Shown: positions 12,564 to 23,176 of the stretch, piece after piece
How the letters are laid out: every line of letters starts with the position of its first letter
How positions within the stretch are numbered: position 1 is the first letter of the stretch
Assembly (NCBI RefSeq): GCF_009870125.1
Contig: NC_046683.1
Span: 39,137,869 to 39,201,868 of the forward strand
Source: Drosophila pseudoobscura
Lineage: Eukaryota > Arthropoda > Insecta > Diptera > Drosophilidae
Direction: 5' to 3'
DNA length: 64,000 nucleotides
Made by a program: the position numbers and the translations under genes
The notes under the pieces: generated by a model
Told to the model about the DNA's origin: nothing
The model's input: only the letters and a program-made list of their open reading frames with translations
The model's database searches: none

Positions 12564-13012
12564 TTTATACCCGGTAAACGAGGAGTATAGGGGTGTATTA
12601 GATTTGTGGTGAAAGTGGAGGCGTGTGACACCCAGAAGGAAGTGTTTTCGACCGAGGCTAGTCGATATAGCCATGTCTATCTGTGCGTCTGTCCGTCTTG
12701 TTTGACGCCTAGTTTTCAGAGACTATAGGAGCTAGAGCAAAAACATTTTGTGCTCCGGTGATATCACATTGAATTAAGTTTTTTTTTTAATTCTGCCGAG
12801 AAAACCAAAACTCTCCCAAAAGATATGACCGATTTTTATAAATTTTTATTTGTAAAAAAATCAATTTGACCCCTTTTGCGAGCAGCGATACCAAACGACA
12901 CATAAAATATATTGAATAAATTACATACATCATAAGCTCACATACATACTGACAGAGTATCGGGTATAAAGTAGAGACGCGGCCCTTGCCGCGGCTTGCA
13001 ACGTTTCCGCTC
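12564..13012 (+). mobile_element. DINE-1-like Helitron, variant-interior subfamily
   Basis: Opens with TTTATACCCGGTAAACGAGG and the phrases AGATTTGTGGTGAAAGTGG and CTATCTGTGCGTCTGTCCG, and ends GAGTATCGGGTATAAAGTAG, a GCGGCCCTTGCCGC hairpin and CAACGTTTCCGCTCG. The segment 12840-12950 is not the common interior. It matches the copies at 28545, 35270 and 52230 (words CATACATACTGAC, CATAAGCTCACATACAT, AAATCAATTTG). These define a second subfamily. Confidence 0.8.
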
Positions 13013-14307
13013 GTTTTTTGTTTTGTTTTTTTAGCTACTTTCATTGTTCCGGTCTCCGGCATGGGCATAATAAATAAGTGCTGTGCAAGGGAGCCGCATA
13101 ATCGGAGAATTCCCTGAATAATTGAATGCCAGAGAACGCCATGGAATTCCATTCGATTCGTCGAATGGATAGCAACATTCATGGAATGTTTATTAAGCAC
13201 AATTCCGTAAGCCGATTACAGTAACAAAAACAAAAGAGGTGCTCCCGTAACAGTCACAGTTCCAATACGAGACTCAGTTCCGATGTCATTTCGCATCCGC
13301 TTTGGGGGGAAAAATGCCATCCGGAGTGGATCCGATTGATGTCGGTTTCTTGGGTCCCTATTGGCACGAGTATCATCCGAATGTGGGGATCCATACATTT
13401 GGCATTATTTTTTTTTATCATTTTTTGTTAATTATATTGGTAATTTCAACAAGATAATTTCTCAACAAATACCGCTCGTGTGATTAAAAAGTGGACTAAA
13501 ACCCAAAATTGTTTCTTAATTGGAATTATGGAATTATGGGAATAACTCTGCGTAAATTATAGAAATGTTGAAAATTTAAAGATGTTTAATTATTTCGGAA
13601 AGGCATCAAGCTCGTCTGAAGCGAGGGTTCATTGAACAGTCCCTATAAGATTCAATGTCTGAAGGAATCTACGAAGTAATTTGAAATAAAGTTGGCTAAC
13701 AAATTATAAGTTAGGCTTCAAATATCATACAAATAATAATTAAATTTTATATTTATACAAATTTCAATTTCTTGAAAACCGATTTTCAACCGATTTGCGA
13801 TCGAAGGATCGCAAAAAATTACAGCAGAAAGAACAGACGAACGAATCTAACAGGATAGCGAAAATGTGACTGTGAGCATGTCGCAATTGCGTGAATCTTC
13901 ATCGCAAGGGGCACAAAATGAAAAAAGAAAATTGGAACGGAGGCAAGCGTGTTGGTTCGTAATCGACACTCACGGAGAAGTTGGCCGACAACGTCAGCAA
14001 GCAAATCAAGTATTTACACCGCGTAGTCAGTAAAGTCTTCCGAATTTACTTATGAACACTGTACTGATTGCCATTGACACATTATATTAAAGATCATATA
14101 AATTAAGCCCTGGAGAAATCCGCGTAGATTGGGAACCACAAGCGCAGCAATAAGCAAAATCCATGGGGCCATTATTCCGAAACTTTTGAGATGAGAAACA
14201 TTATAAGTATTCGTTGCGGTATTTATTTGTGACTGAGAGTAAGAAACAAGTAGATGTCCGCCACAAGTAGACGGAATACAATTGAAAAAGGCATACATAT
14301 GTACATA
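13013..14307. other. Gene-free stretch
   Basis: AT-rich with no gene. A small perfect-stem inverted repeat, TTTGCGATC GAA GGATCGCAAA, lies at 13793-13814. Minus frames here are short and unrelated to anything I know. Confidence 0.4.
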
Positions 14308-14309
14308 TA

Positions 14310-15238
14310 CACTACTGGCCAAAATAATAAGAGCACGATTATGAGCTTTCTTTCACGTCCTATAAAAATAATTTAAAAATCAAATTTACTTTTAGTTTTC
14401 TAACCTACAATAGACTATAAAAATGTTTACCATAAGCATTTTTCATTTCAAATATATATTTTATGACCGATTTAACCTTAAAAACATAAATAAGGGCTGG
14501 CCAAAATAATAAGTACAGCAATTCTCCAAAGCGAAAAATTAAACGCGTATCAAAATTTTTCCACTTTTTTTTTATAATTTATAATCTTTTACTAGTATCC
14601 TAAATAGCAACACTTATTTTGGATGACTTCGGCCATTCTTTCACACCGCGTTTTTGGCAGAAGTTCTCCACAATTCTTTTTCTTTCCGAAAATCATTTTT
14701 ACCAATTTGACGTTTCCAGTCACCCCAAAGGTTTTCAAATGGGTTTAAGTCATTAGACTGACTTAGCCAATCCATAACGTTTACATTTTTTCCCGTCAAC
14801 CAAGCCTTCACAACCTTTGAGGTGTGCTTTGGGTAATTTTCCTGTAGAAAGACCCATCTCAAGGGCATGTTTTCCTCAGCATAAGGCTGCATAATGTCTG
14901 TCAATATATTTGTATATCAGAATTGGATCACAGGATCAGTTATGCGATGTACCGGCTCAACGCCATGCCAAGAAAAACAGCCTCAGATACCTATACCTAT
15001 TTATAAATAACAGCAGTGTACTTATTATTTTGGCCAGACCAAAAATGCCTATCCAGCAAACATTAAAGCATCGAATTTTAGAAATATGGTTCCCCACTCT
15101 AATTTTTGATTTAAATATTTGGCAAGACGGTAACCTTTCCAAATATAAACAATTTGCATCCATACATTTACAAAAATTCGAGCTATTCCATAAAAAACTA
15201 GAACGACACCGATGTACTTATTTTTTTGGCCAGTAGTG
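14310..15238. mobile_element. Tc1-like DNA transposon, internally deleted, complete ends
   Basis: Both ends read CACTACTGGCC inward and are flanked by TA (14308-14309 and 15239-15240), the target duplication of the Tc1/mariner superfamily. A 20-bp motif CTGGCCAAAATAATAAGTAC occurs four times with slight changes: at each tip (14315, and ending 15233 on the other strand) and again about 180-200 bp inward on each side (14497-14516 and 15018-15037). That is the IR/DR layout of some Tc1-like elements, in which the transposase binds two sites per end. At 929 bp it is shorter than the usual 1.3-1.7 kb, and the N-terminal half of the transposase is missing. Probably a dead copy. Confidence 0.9.
14641..14985 (-). 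pseudogene. Tc1-like transposase, C-terminal remnant
   Basis: The frame reads from GCFSWHGVEPVHRI (14985 side), through a stop at 14919-14917, into MQPYAEENMPLRWVFLQEN, PKHTSKVVKAWL and then DLNPFENLW. These are the second and third catalytic blocks of Tc1 transposases. The glutamate of FENLW lies 34 residues after the position of the second catalytic aspartate, the expected DD34E spacing. At that aspartate position the copy has glutamate (QEN instead of QDN). The N-terminal DNA-binding domain and first aspartate are absent. The deletion, the stop and the substitution make it non-functional. Confidence 0.85.
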
Positions 15239-15274
15239 TATGTGCTCAGGCGGGAACATATTCATATAAGAAAC

Positions 15275-16190
15275 AAGGGGGAACGTTGTGAGTTGCTGCG
15301 GCGACCGCAACTCTACATTTACACCCGATACTTAGTCAGTGTTGCTCTCCTCCAGCAAACGGCGCTAACATTAAATGACAAATAGTGCGTGCGAGAGAGA
15401 CAGAAAATCAGTCAGAACGTGTCGTCGGGCGCTCTGTAGCCACTGCAAGTTGATTTGTTCCTTTTGGCTATAAAAATGATTCGATCTGATCCAGATTCGG
15501 CAATCTGGTAGACATGGTCATTCTTTATGATTGTGCGTTTTTAATTTTCTCTTCTCTTCAATATTGTTGTTGACAGATTTTCGTTCCTTGTGGGGCGGAA
15601 GGGGGTAGCACGAAATTTGGAAATATACGTTTTATCTAACAGGAGTGTGGATACCAAGTTTGGTTACTCTAGCCTTAATAGTCTCTGAGAACTGGGGATG
15701 TCACAGATTTTCGTCCTTTGTTGGGGCGGAAGGGGGTGGGGCGATATCACAGGAGTGTGGATACCAGATTTTGATTGCGCTAGCTCGTATACTCGCTGAG
15801 ATCCTTGAACTCACATTTTGCAATAGGCAAAGCCGACCATGAATCCTGTATGCTAGAGAGAGACAGAGCGAGAGAGAATGAAATTGTTGTCTTGATTCTG
15901 GCTATAATAATTATACGATCTGGTTCAGATTTTGCACTCTAGACGATATAGTTTTTCTACGATTCTGCGTTTTCTGTTTTCTCGTATCTTTGAAAATGTG
16001 GATGCCATAGATTTTCGCCCTTTGTGGGGGCGAAAGTTGGCGAATTTTTGAAGTATACTTGTAACAGTGACATATCACAGAAGTCCGGATATAAAATGTC
16101 GTTGCTCTAGGTCTGATAGTCTTTGAGCACTAGGTGCTGATAGGTACGGACAGACGGATAGACAGGGCTCAATCGACTCGTCTTTTGATG
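15275..16190 (-). mobile_element. DINE-1-like Helitron, one end missing
   Basis: Starts with GGGGGAACGTTGTGAGTTGC and a hairpin-forming CGACCGCAACTC, then CCGATACTTAGTCAGT, the two GA-rich tracts (15389-15402, and 15853-15880 reading GAGAGAGACAGAGCGAGAGA) and the ACGGACAGACGGA segment. It stops near AATCGACTCG at 16190, losing about 130 bp of the usual end. Two side-by-side GGGGCGGAAGGGGGTGGGGCGA blocks mark a slightly different interior. Confidence 0.85.
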
Positions 16191-16431
16191 ACACAGTGCG
16201 TTGTCAAAATTTACATATTCAAGTTTACGTAGTCGAGTGCCCTAAAATTATATTATGAGCAATAAAAAGCTTTCCTACCAATGTTTACAAAAGGAAAGAG
16301 TAAAAGTGCCGTTGATGATTTCACACATTTTAAAAACTATATTTTTGTAATGCTGGATAGTAGGAAACTTAGGAGGATTAACTATTTTACACCCTTACCC
16401 TGCATCTGTTGTGACTGTAATCTCTAAAGAC

Positions 16432-16674
16432 CAAGGGCGTCCCCAGGGGGAGGCAGGTGTCCCCCTTCAGCATGCTTCTTAGAAAAAAGTTTATTTTCAT
16501 TTAGGTTTCGCTCCATTTTTAAAAATATTGGTTTTTTCTTAATTGATTTGATATGATATACCAAATCAATCTTTTTACATACATACATATAACATTATCA
16601 TCTTACGAGTAAAAATCATGCATGGAAAAAAATGCGGCCTCCCCCTCCTTCGCGAAACCCTGGGTACGCTCTTG
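16432..16674. mobile_element. Short hAT-like MITE, relative of the 7409 element
   Basis: The left end reads CAAGGGCGTCCCCAGGG; inward from the right end it reads CAAGAGCGTACCCAGGG, two differences over the repeat. Flanking octamers CTAAAGAC and GCGAAGAC share their last five bases, a plausible eroded 8-bp duplication. The first 100 bp align with the left end at 7409. About 243 bp, non-coding; the 81-codon frame that overlaps its right end is not a gene. Confidence 0.65.
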
Positions 16675-16926
16675 GCGAAGACTATACCTAGGAAATAAAA
16701 ATGCGATGCCGAATCCCAGTCAAAGTGGTAGGTGGGAGAACCAGCTTACACCCAGAGTAAAATTCCCTGAGAATCGAATAGTTTCATTTAGATTTAAAGA
16801 TAGGGGATACCAATACGTGTGCAGGTGTGAAATTAAAAAAAGAGATTGTGTTCACTTACGCACATAATACCATGGATGTGAAAATATTTGATCTAAATAT
16901 ATTTGAAATTTAATTTAAATATTTCC

Positions 16927-17321
16927 TATACCAGATACTGAAAAAGGGTATAGAGGTATACCCGATACTGAAAAAGGGTATGGGGGTGTATTAAATTTGA
17001 AAGTGGATTTGTGGAGCTATAAGAGAGACTATAAAAGCTAGAGCCACGATATTTTGTATTCAGAATTCTGTGGTTAGTCACTGTTAAAAGAATATTTCAA
17101 AACTTCGCCCGCCTCCGTCCGCCCCACAAAGAATGGAAATCGGTGCCATCCACAATTTTGAAGATACGAGAAAATCAAGAACTCACATCATAGAGAATGA
17201 CCACACCTACCAGATTGCCGAGTCTGTTATATAATTAATAAATTAGTATAGTCGCCGTCTGAAGGAGAGCCATACTGACTACGTATCGGGTATAATGTAG
17301 AGTGGCAACGTTCCCCCCCTC
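16927..17321 (+). mobile_element. DINE-1-like Helitron, short copy with duplicated start
   Basis: The terminal segment is present twice in tandem (TATACCAGATACTGAAAAAG at 16927 and TATACCCGATACTGAAAAAG at 16957). It continues through GACTATAAAAGCTAGAGCCA and ACTTCGCCCGCCTCCGTCC, and ends GTATCGGGTATAATGTAGAG then CAACGTTCCCCCCCTC. The GTCTGTCCGTCC block is deleted. Non-coding. Confidence 0.8.
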
Positions 17322-19980
17322 AATCATGACTTAGATGTAACAGCGTGCTCATCGGCACGGATTCAGATTCTAACCTGTTTCTCAAGAGAAATAGTTTTAC
17401 AATACAGCGGTAAATGGTTTGCGGGTCAGCTTGTATCTTATATCTTAGACATGTGTACCTTTCGATCTAGCTATTTATCTATTTATCTATCTATATATAT
17501 ATATCAATCTATCTTCTCATATTTTTAATACCTGTAAGTCTTTCTCCTTTTACGTACCATACTTTCCTATTAATTGTACTCCCAACATATTGATTGATTT
17601 CCCACCTGACCTCTGGCCCTACAACAAACCCCCTTTCCAAAGTACGTCCAGCAATTTAGTTTTATATTGAGATACTTTCATCTACCTCTATCTCTTTTGC
17701 TCTTTCTCATTCCCCATTTCCCATCGCCATCTCCATCTCTATCCCCATCTCTGTCTCAGGCTTCTCTCCATCATTTGTTTGGCTGCCTGGCACCGAGCTC
17801 ATTTCTCTTTGTCGCTGCATGGAATTTCATTTGAAAATATGAGAAATATGAGAAATGCATTCGTTCCATATACGAATTTATATACATATGTGTGGGAGGA
17901 GGTGGAGGCTCCCCCCTCTCTCTGTACATGTGTTGACTTTACCCAGAAGGTTCCGGCATCCGCATCAGGGTTTCGCTCCTCTATTTATTTAAGCAATTGC
18001 CACTGTCAACACACATACATACTTACAGAGAGTGGGGGCCCACATTGATAGGCCAATGATGGTGGGGTAGGAGGCGGTAGGGAAAGGGGAGGAAAGAAAA
18101 CAGATAGAAATCGAAAATAAATTTCCCAACGATGAGGAGGGAAATGGAAATGGCGATGCCAACTTCTTAGCAGAGTCGAATCGGTTTCACTGTCTCTTTC
18201 ACCCTTCTGCCTCCCTTCTTCTCTGAACATTGGACCTGCAATTGGACAATTCTATTTTTGTTTATCTTTGTCTACTCTGTGCTCTGTGCAACTCATTTTC
18301 TTCATTTACATTTCCCCATTTCCTTTTTTTTAACCAGAAAATTTTGTGCAAAGCAATAAACGGGAATGAGAATGGCGACAGGCGGCAGTCGACGTCGACA
18401 GGCGACAGGAGAGGCGGCGCTGACACTTGAGTCCGTGACTGGCTTCTGCCTCCCGCCTCCTCACCCTGAATGATCCGATGGGTGGCCTAAAATATGTTCA
18501 ATGTCAATTCGAGTGGTGCTCTGACGTGTACATACCCTATAGGAAATCACGGAAGGAAGCTCAGGGCATCAGGCAGATAATATATCGTCAGGAATAATCA
18601 GGAGCAAAGACATATTGTTTAGAGACTTGTAGAGCCTTCTTCCAAAGCTTAATTATTCCATAAGCTGTTGCGCATTTTTATATACTCTTTTTTATCTAGG
18701 GCTAAACTTTAATGGTAGTTCAATGAACTTTTTCTTATTCAATGGACCACTTCTCGGTCAGTTCTTTTCCAGGTTAATCGTTATACACAGCTTAACCTTA
18801 TCTGTACGGTCCTCCGTGGACCAGGAACGTTCATGGTCCGATTTGGCTGTCAGTGACATGCATAAATTAACGCTTTTTTGGAGGCAGGACGAGGACGGCA
18901 GGGTACAGCCGGAATGAGGACGGAATGGCTTCTGCCCCAAAAAGTATGCAACAAGATTTGCGGGCCTGCCTGCCATTTACGCAAATAAATGCGCCAAACT
19001 TTTGCTCTAGAAAAACAGAGAATAGAGAAGGTGGCAGGGGGGAGGGCTGAATAGTTAAAAAGAGAGAGTAAGGGAGTGAGAGAGGGAAGAGGAACAGTGA
19101 GAAAGGAAAAGTACAAAAAGAGCAGCAAATAAAATCAGCAAGAGCCAAACAAAAATTTCTTTTGGAGAGAGTCGCGGGGAAATATGGGGTTCCAACTACT
19201 TAGCGTCAGCTACAGCCGTGCTCCGGTACTCTGCGTGGCTCATACCACCCACCCGCCTCCATAGACTGCCACTTGGCCTTGGCTGAAAACGAAATGGGGG
19301 GAGGTGGAAATGGCGCTAAGCGTTAACTAAAATGCTGTGCGCCGTTTTGTGTGTTTAAATATATAAACACAATAAATATAAAAATATAAATAAAATGGCA
19401 CAGGCCACTGACAGGCAGGACGGCTGGTAATACACGGGGTAAGGGGTGCCAAAGCGCCACCAAATGTTGGGGCTGTAAAAATTGTTTACGACCACTATAG
19501 GGAAACCGCGCAACACGACACCACAACACAACAACGCAAACGACAAGGACAGACCGCGACAAACCTTCAACCGCTCACATTCGCCCTATCCCCATACCAT
19601 CTCTCGGTTTCTCTATCTCTATCTCTTTCTCTTTCTCTCCCTCTCTCTCTCAAAGTGCAAGTTGTAAACCGGAAGTCTGTGGTCGGGGTCACCATATTGC
19701 TGGAATGTTTATGCGGCTGCCTGACAATTTTATGCTCATGCCCATGCCCCCTCCAACGATAGTCCAGCGATTTGGAAGCCCGTCAAATCGGATTTATCTT
19801 CGTCCCTGTGGGCGTACTTTTGAAGTAAAGGCTTATTCTTGAGGCCGATAAATCTTCAGGAATTTTCATTGTATTGACACAAATAAAAAATCTTATGAAA
19901 GATCGTGCAATTCTCTTATCAATAAATTAATTGTTTTATATTTTGGGTAATTTTGGGGTATTTCAAAATATATGTACACT
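17322..19980. other. Gene-free stretch
   Basis: Contains CT/AT simple sequence (17455-17530, 17690-17760), a purine-rich run at 19020-19120 and a CT-rich tract at 19605-19650. Open frames overlap on both strands and follow those tracts. No gene is supported. Confidence 0.4.
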
Positions 19981-19984
19981 TGTA

Positions 19985-20100
19985 AGAGCGTGATGTCAGA
20001 CTATATAAAATTTGTTTGCTCTAACTCTTGTAGTCTCTGAGATCTAGACGCTCATCTGGACGGCCAGACAGACATGGCTATATCGACTCGACTATTCAGG
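19985..20100 (-). mobile_element. DINE-1-like fragment
   Basis: Contains the phrases GTTTGCTCTAACTCTTGTAG, TCTCTGAGATCTAGACGCTC, GGACGGCCAGACAGACATGG and ATCGACTCGACTATT in the order seen in other minus-oriented copies. Only this central 115 bp remains. Confidence 0.7.
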
Positions 20101-20345
20101 CTAGGTAATAATCTTCTTTCTTTTGGGTAATACTTCCCTCACTGAAAGCTCAACGCTATGGAGCTTGGCAATATTTTCTTCAGTGTGTTCCTTCTTGAAT
20201 TCCCTATCCTGAACCTTAGCTTTCACTTTATCATGTATCACTGTAAACTGTGACACTATGACTCTTGACTGGACTTCATCTGAAGCGAAAGCGGAAGCGC
20301 CACTTAACCTATTTCTTAGCCTCATATAGAGCACTGCTTTGGCTC
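20101..20345 (-). pseudogene. Coding-like fragment of unknown origin
   Basis: A minus frame of about 80 codons ends at a stop at 20101 and is closed upstream by a stop near 20350. Its composition is that of a soluble, charged helical protein (VIVSQFTVIHDKVKAKVQ, then EFKKEHTEENIAKLHSVEL), unlike the low-complexity frames around it. It abuts a DINE-1 fragment. It may be a piece of a host gene carried or retroposed here, or a short exon. I do not recognise the protein and assign no function. Confidence 0.3.
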
Positions 20346-22312
20346 TGCTTTAACTTCCACCAGCCACAATTTAAGCCCATCTTCCAGTTTCCACCTACAA
20401 GGTAACAAGTACAACGTACAGGTACAGAGTACTACAAAAGACAAATGTGCCTGTCAGATATGATTTTAATAACACTCCATAGCTCTGGCGGTTGCCTGGG
20501 AGATTGCAACCACATCACCCACACGGAGCCAATCCCATATTGCCCCTATATCTTGCAGCCTCTCTATTCTGCTCCAGCTCCTTGCTGCTCCTGCTGGCCA
20601 GCTAATCCGTGGTTCAGGAACAGGAATGGCAGCAAGAGAAAGAGAGAGAGGGAGAGAAAGTGCTTCGAGGCCAGGTCCCGGTCTCTTGCCTCAAATTATG
20701 CAATGCTCGGGCTTTAAAGTAGATTACACGAAATTTGCACACGAAGGCACAAAAGCCCACGACGGGCATTAATCACGCCTCCACCATGCCCCAAATCGCC
20801 TCTGCCTGGGTCTGCCTCCCCGTACTGTTTCTCCTATTGTGTGTTCTTTTAAATAGTTGGCCATGTCCCTTTCCCTGTCCCTGCAGACGAAAAGAAGCAG
20901 TAGGAGCCACGCCAAATAAATTGCCAACGTGCCGGAATGCCTGGAAACCCTTTGGGTTTATGAGATTTTTCCATATTGCTTTTGGAGCGTGCTCGCCAGG
21001 AGCCAGTAGCCAGGCGCCAGGAGCCAGGAGCAAGTCGGTAGTTGGAGTTGGAGTTTTTGGCTCATGCTCCCCAGAAAATTAATATAATTTTTCATTTGTC
21101 GTTTGTCTTTTACATATTTTAGTAGAGATCTCTTATTCACCCAATGGATGGTCACCAATGATCCAAAAACTCTCTCTACTATATGTATTCGTATATTCCA
21201 TTGTACAATGAGGTAGAGTGAAATGCTTTTTTAGTTAGTTTTTCCTTTATAATTTATCGATGATCCATGCTCTTAAATCTAATTTTGCCATATTTAAACA
21301 TTCTAAAAGACAGAATTCTGTTTGTTCTCGCATTGTTTCTGCTGGTTTTCCCCTCGATCGTTACAAGCTTTTATCGTTCCTTCACATGTGTAGGTTTTTA
21401 TTATATTTTAACAAATCCCTTCTTTTCTATATTTGTGCTGTATCTTGAATAATTTTCTATTCTTTATAACTATTTCCGATCATACCTTTTCCTTCTGTCC
21501 TGCTTCATCTTACATAATTCTTACTTTTCCGATACTTTATTGGTTCTTCAGGCCATCCAGAGCTATGCGTCGTCCTGCTAGTACTGCTTCTTCTTTGTCC
21601 ACAAATTGAATCGCTTTTGGCCGCAGGTTTTTTGCTAATATTTTTTCTTAAGAGCAATGTGAAATGGCATAAATCATGTTCAATATTATTTCGATTCGCT
21701 CCTTCCCGTTTCGTTTGTGGCGCTACCCTCCTCCGTTTGGGTTCCATTTTCGGCTTCTGCGTGACCCCCGAGGTTAAATGATTTCATTTCGGCTGCAGGA
21801 GGCACTTGTTGCTATTGATTTGTTTTTATTGCAAGGAAAAGAAAGTATTGAATATGACTTACCAGAGAGCGAGGATAGAGATGAAGAGAGCGAGAGATTA
21901 GCTTGGGAAAACATTCGCTGAAGGACCGAGTGCCATGCCATTCCGCCAAATAAATTGCTTTTGCGGTGAGAGTCCATCGCAACTTTGGTCGTAATTACCA
22001 AAATGCCTCCGGCTTGGTTTCTGGCTCTGCTTCTGGTCTAGCTTCTTGCTCGCTATTTCCTGCCTCCTGTATCTGGCACTTGGCATTACCAAATTACAGG
22101 CAGGCATTTAAGCAATACAACTAATTTGTGTTAAAATTCCATTATGGCGGGACCAAAGGGCGAGTGATTGGATTTGTGGTGGATGGATTGGATTGGAATG
22201 AGAAATCAATCATTAAGTGCCATCACGCGCAGGGATGAATGGCCAGAAACGGCCAGCGTGAATCCGGAATGCGCTTCAATTCAATTGATTTTAGAACAGA
22301 AAATTAGCTAAA
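20346..22312. other. Gene-free stretch
   Basis: Contains a run of AGCCAGG-type repeats at 20995-21030, a GA-rich patch at 20635-20660 and AT-rich sequence. No gene or mobile element recognised. Confidence 0.4.
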
Positions 22313-22313
22313 G

Positions 22314-22619
22314 CGAGGGGTAACGTTGTGAGTCGCTGCTACGGCCGCGACTCTACATATATAACAGATACTTAGTTAGAATGACTCCCCTCCGCCGGAG
22401 GCCACACATAATGCTCTCACACAGAGTGTGTGAGAGAGAGACAGAAAATGAGTAAGCAGGGTGGCCACGGTACGTAGCCACTGAAATTTTATTTTTTCTG
22501 TCTGGGTGTAATAATTATCTGATCTGATTCGGATTCTGCAGTCTGGAAGATATGATCGTTTTCTCAAGAATTTATATACTTTACGGGGTCTATAGCCTTT
22601 TTGGAGTATCGGGTATAAA
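22314..22619 (-). mobile_element. DINE-1-like Helitron, short copy
   Basis: Begins GCGAGGGGTAACGTTGTGAG with the hairpin-forming CTGCTACGGCCGCGACTC segment, includes GTGTGTGAGAGAGAGACAGA and the TGATTCGGATTCTGCAGTCT phrase, and ends GGAGTATCGGGTATAAAAAG. The interior between about 22570 and 22600 is deleted, joining both ends. Non-coding. Confidence 0.85.
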
Positions 22620-23155
22620 AAGAATAACTCAACACTCCCAGCTTGTTGTGTCGAGAATGATTAAGGATCCCAATAAACCAGATACAATGCTTCAGATACG
22701 CATATATAATTTTAAAGGGAGATAGATGCTTTTGCTTTTTCGTTCCCCATTCAACCTTTCCGTATAGACTCAAAAATATTAAAGCGGAGCGTAGTATACT
22801 TTTAGGATTATTCACTTCTATATTTTCGTTAGATTTTTGAATAAGGTAAGAGCGCAGAACTCCCCCAACACCCCCTTTCGTGACACACACAACATAGCCG
22901 TAAAAAAAATAAATACAAAAATCGCGCAGGGCATGCCCTTGGGCGTGTATTTTTAATTTAACGGAAGTCAAACGATTTGCCCTCATACAGAGTCCGTGGT
23001 CTTGGTCCGGATATTAATTGTCGCGCTCTTGAAATGTAATTGAAAATGCCTGCAAGTGGCTCAAATCCAATTTCAATACCCACCGCCCAAACCCCAAACA
23101 CCAATCCCCAATCCCCGTTGTGATCGCTGGAAACTAATTTGAGTTCCGCTTTCAG
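22620..23155 (+). promoter_or_regulatory. Upstream region of the BTB-BACK gene, with a probable 5'UTR intron end
   Basis: Minus frames here are unsupported. Just before the start codon, CTAAT at 23134-23138 (the Drosophila branch-point consensus) is followed 18 bp later by CGCTTTCAG at 23147-23155. This is a good acceptor, so the leader of the next gene is probably spliced, with the last exon starting at 23156. The matching donor and the promoter cannot be placed by eye. Confidence 0.4.
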
Positions 23156-23176
23156 ATAAAGACGTTTTCCATAGAC

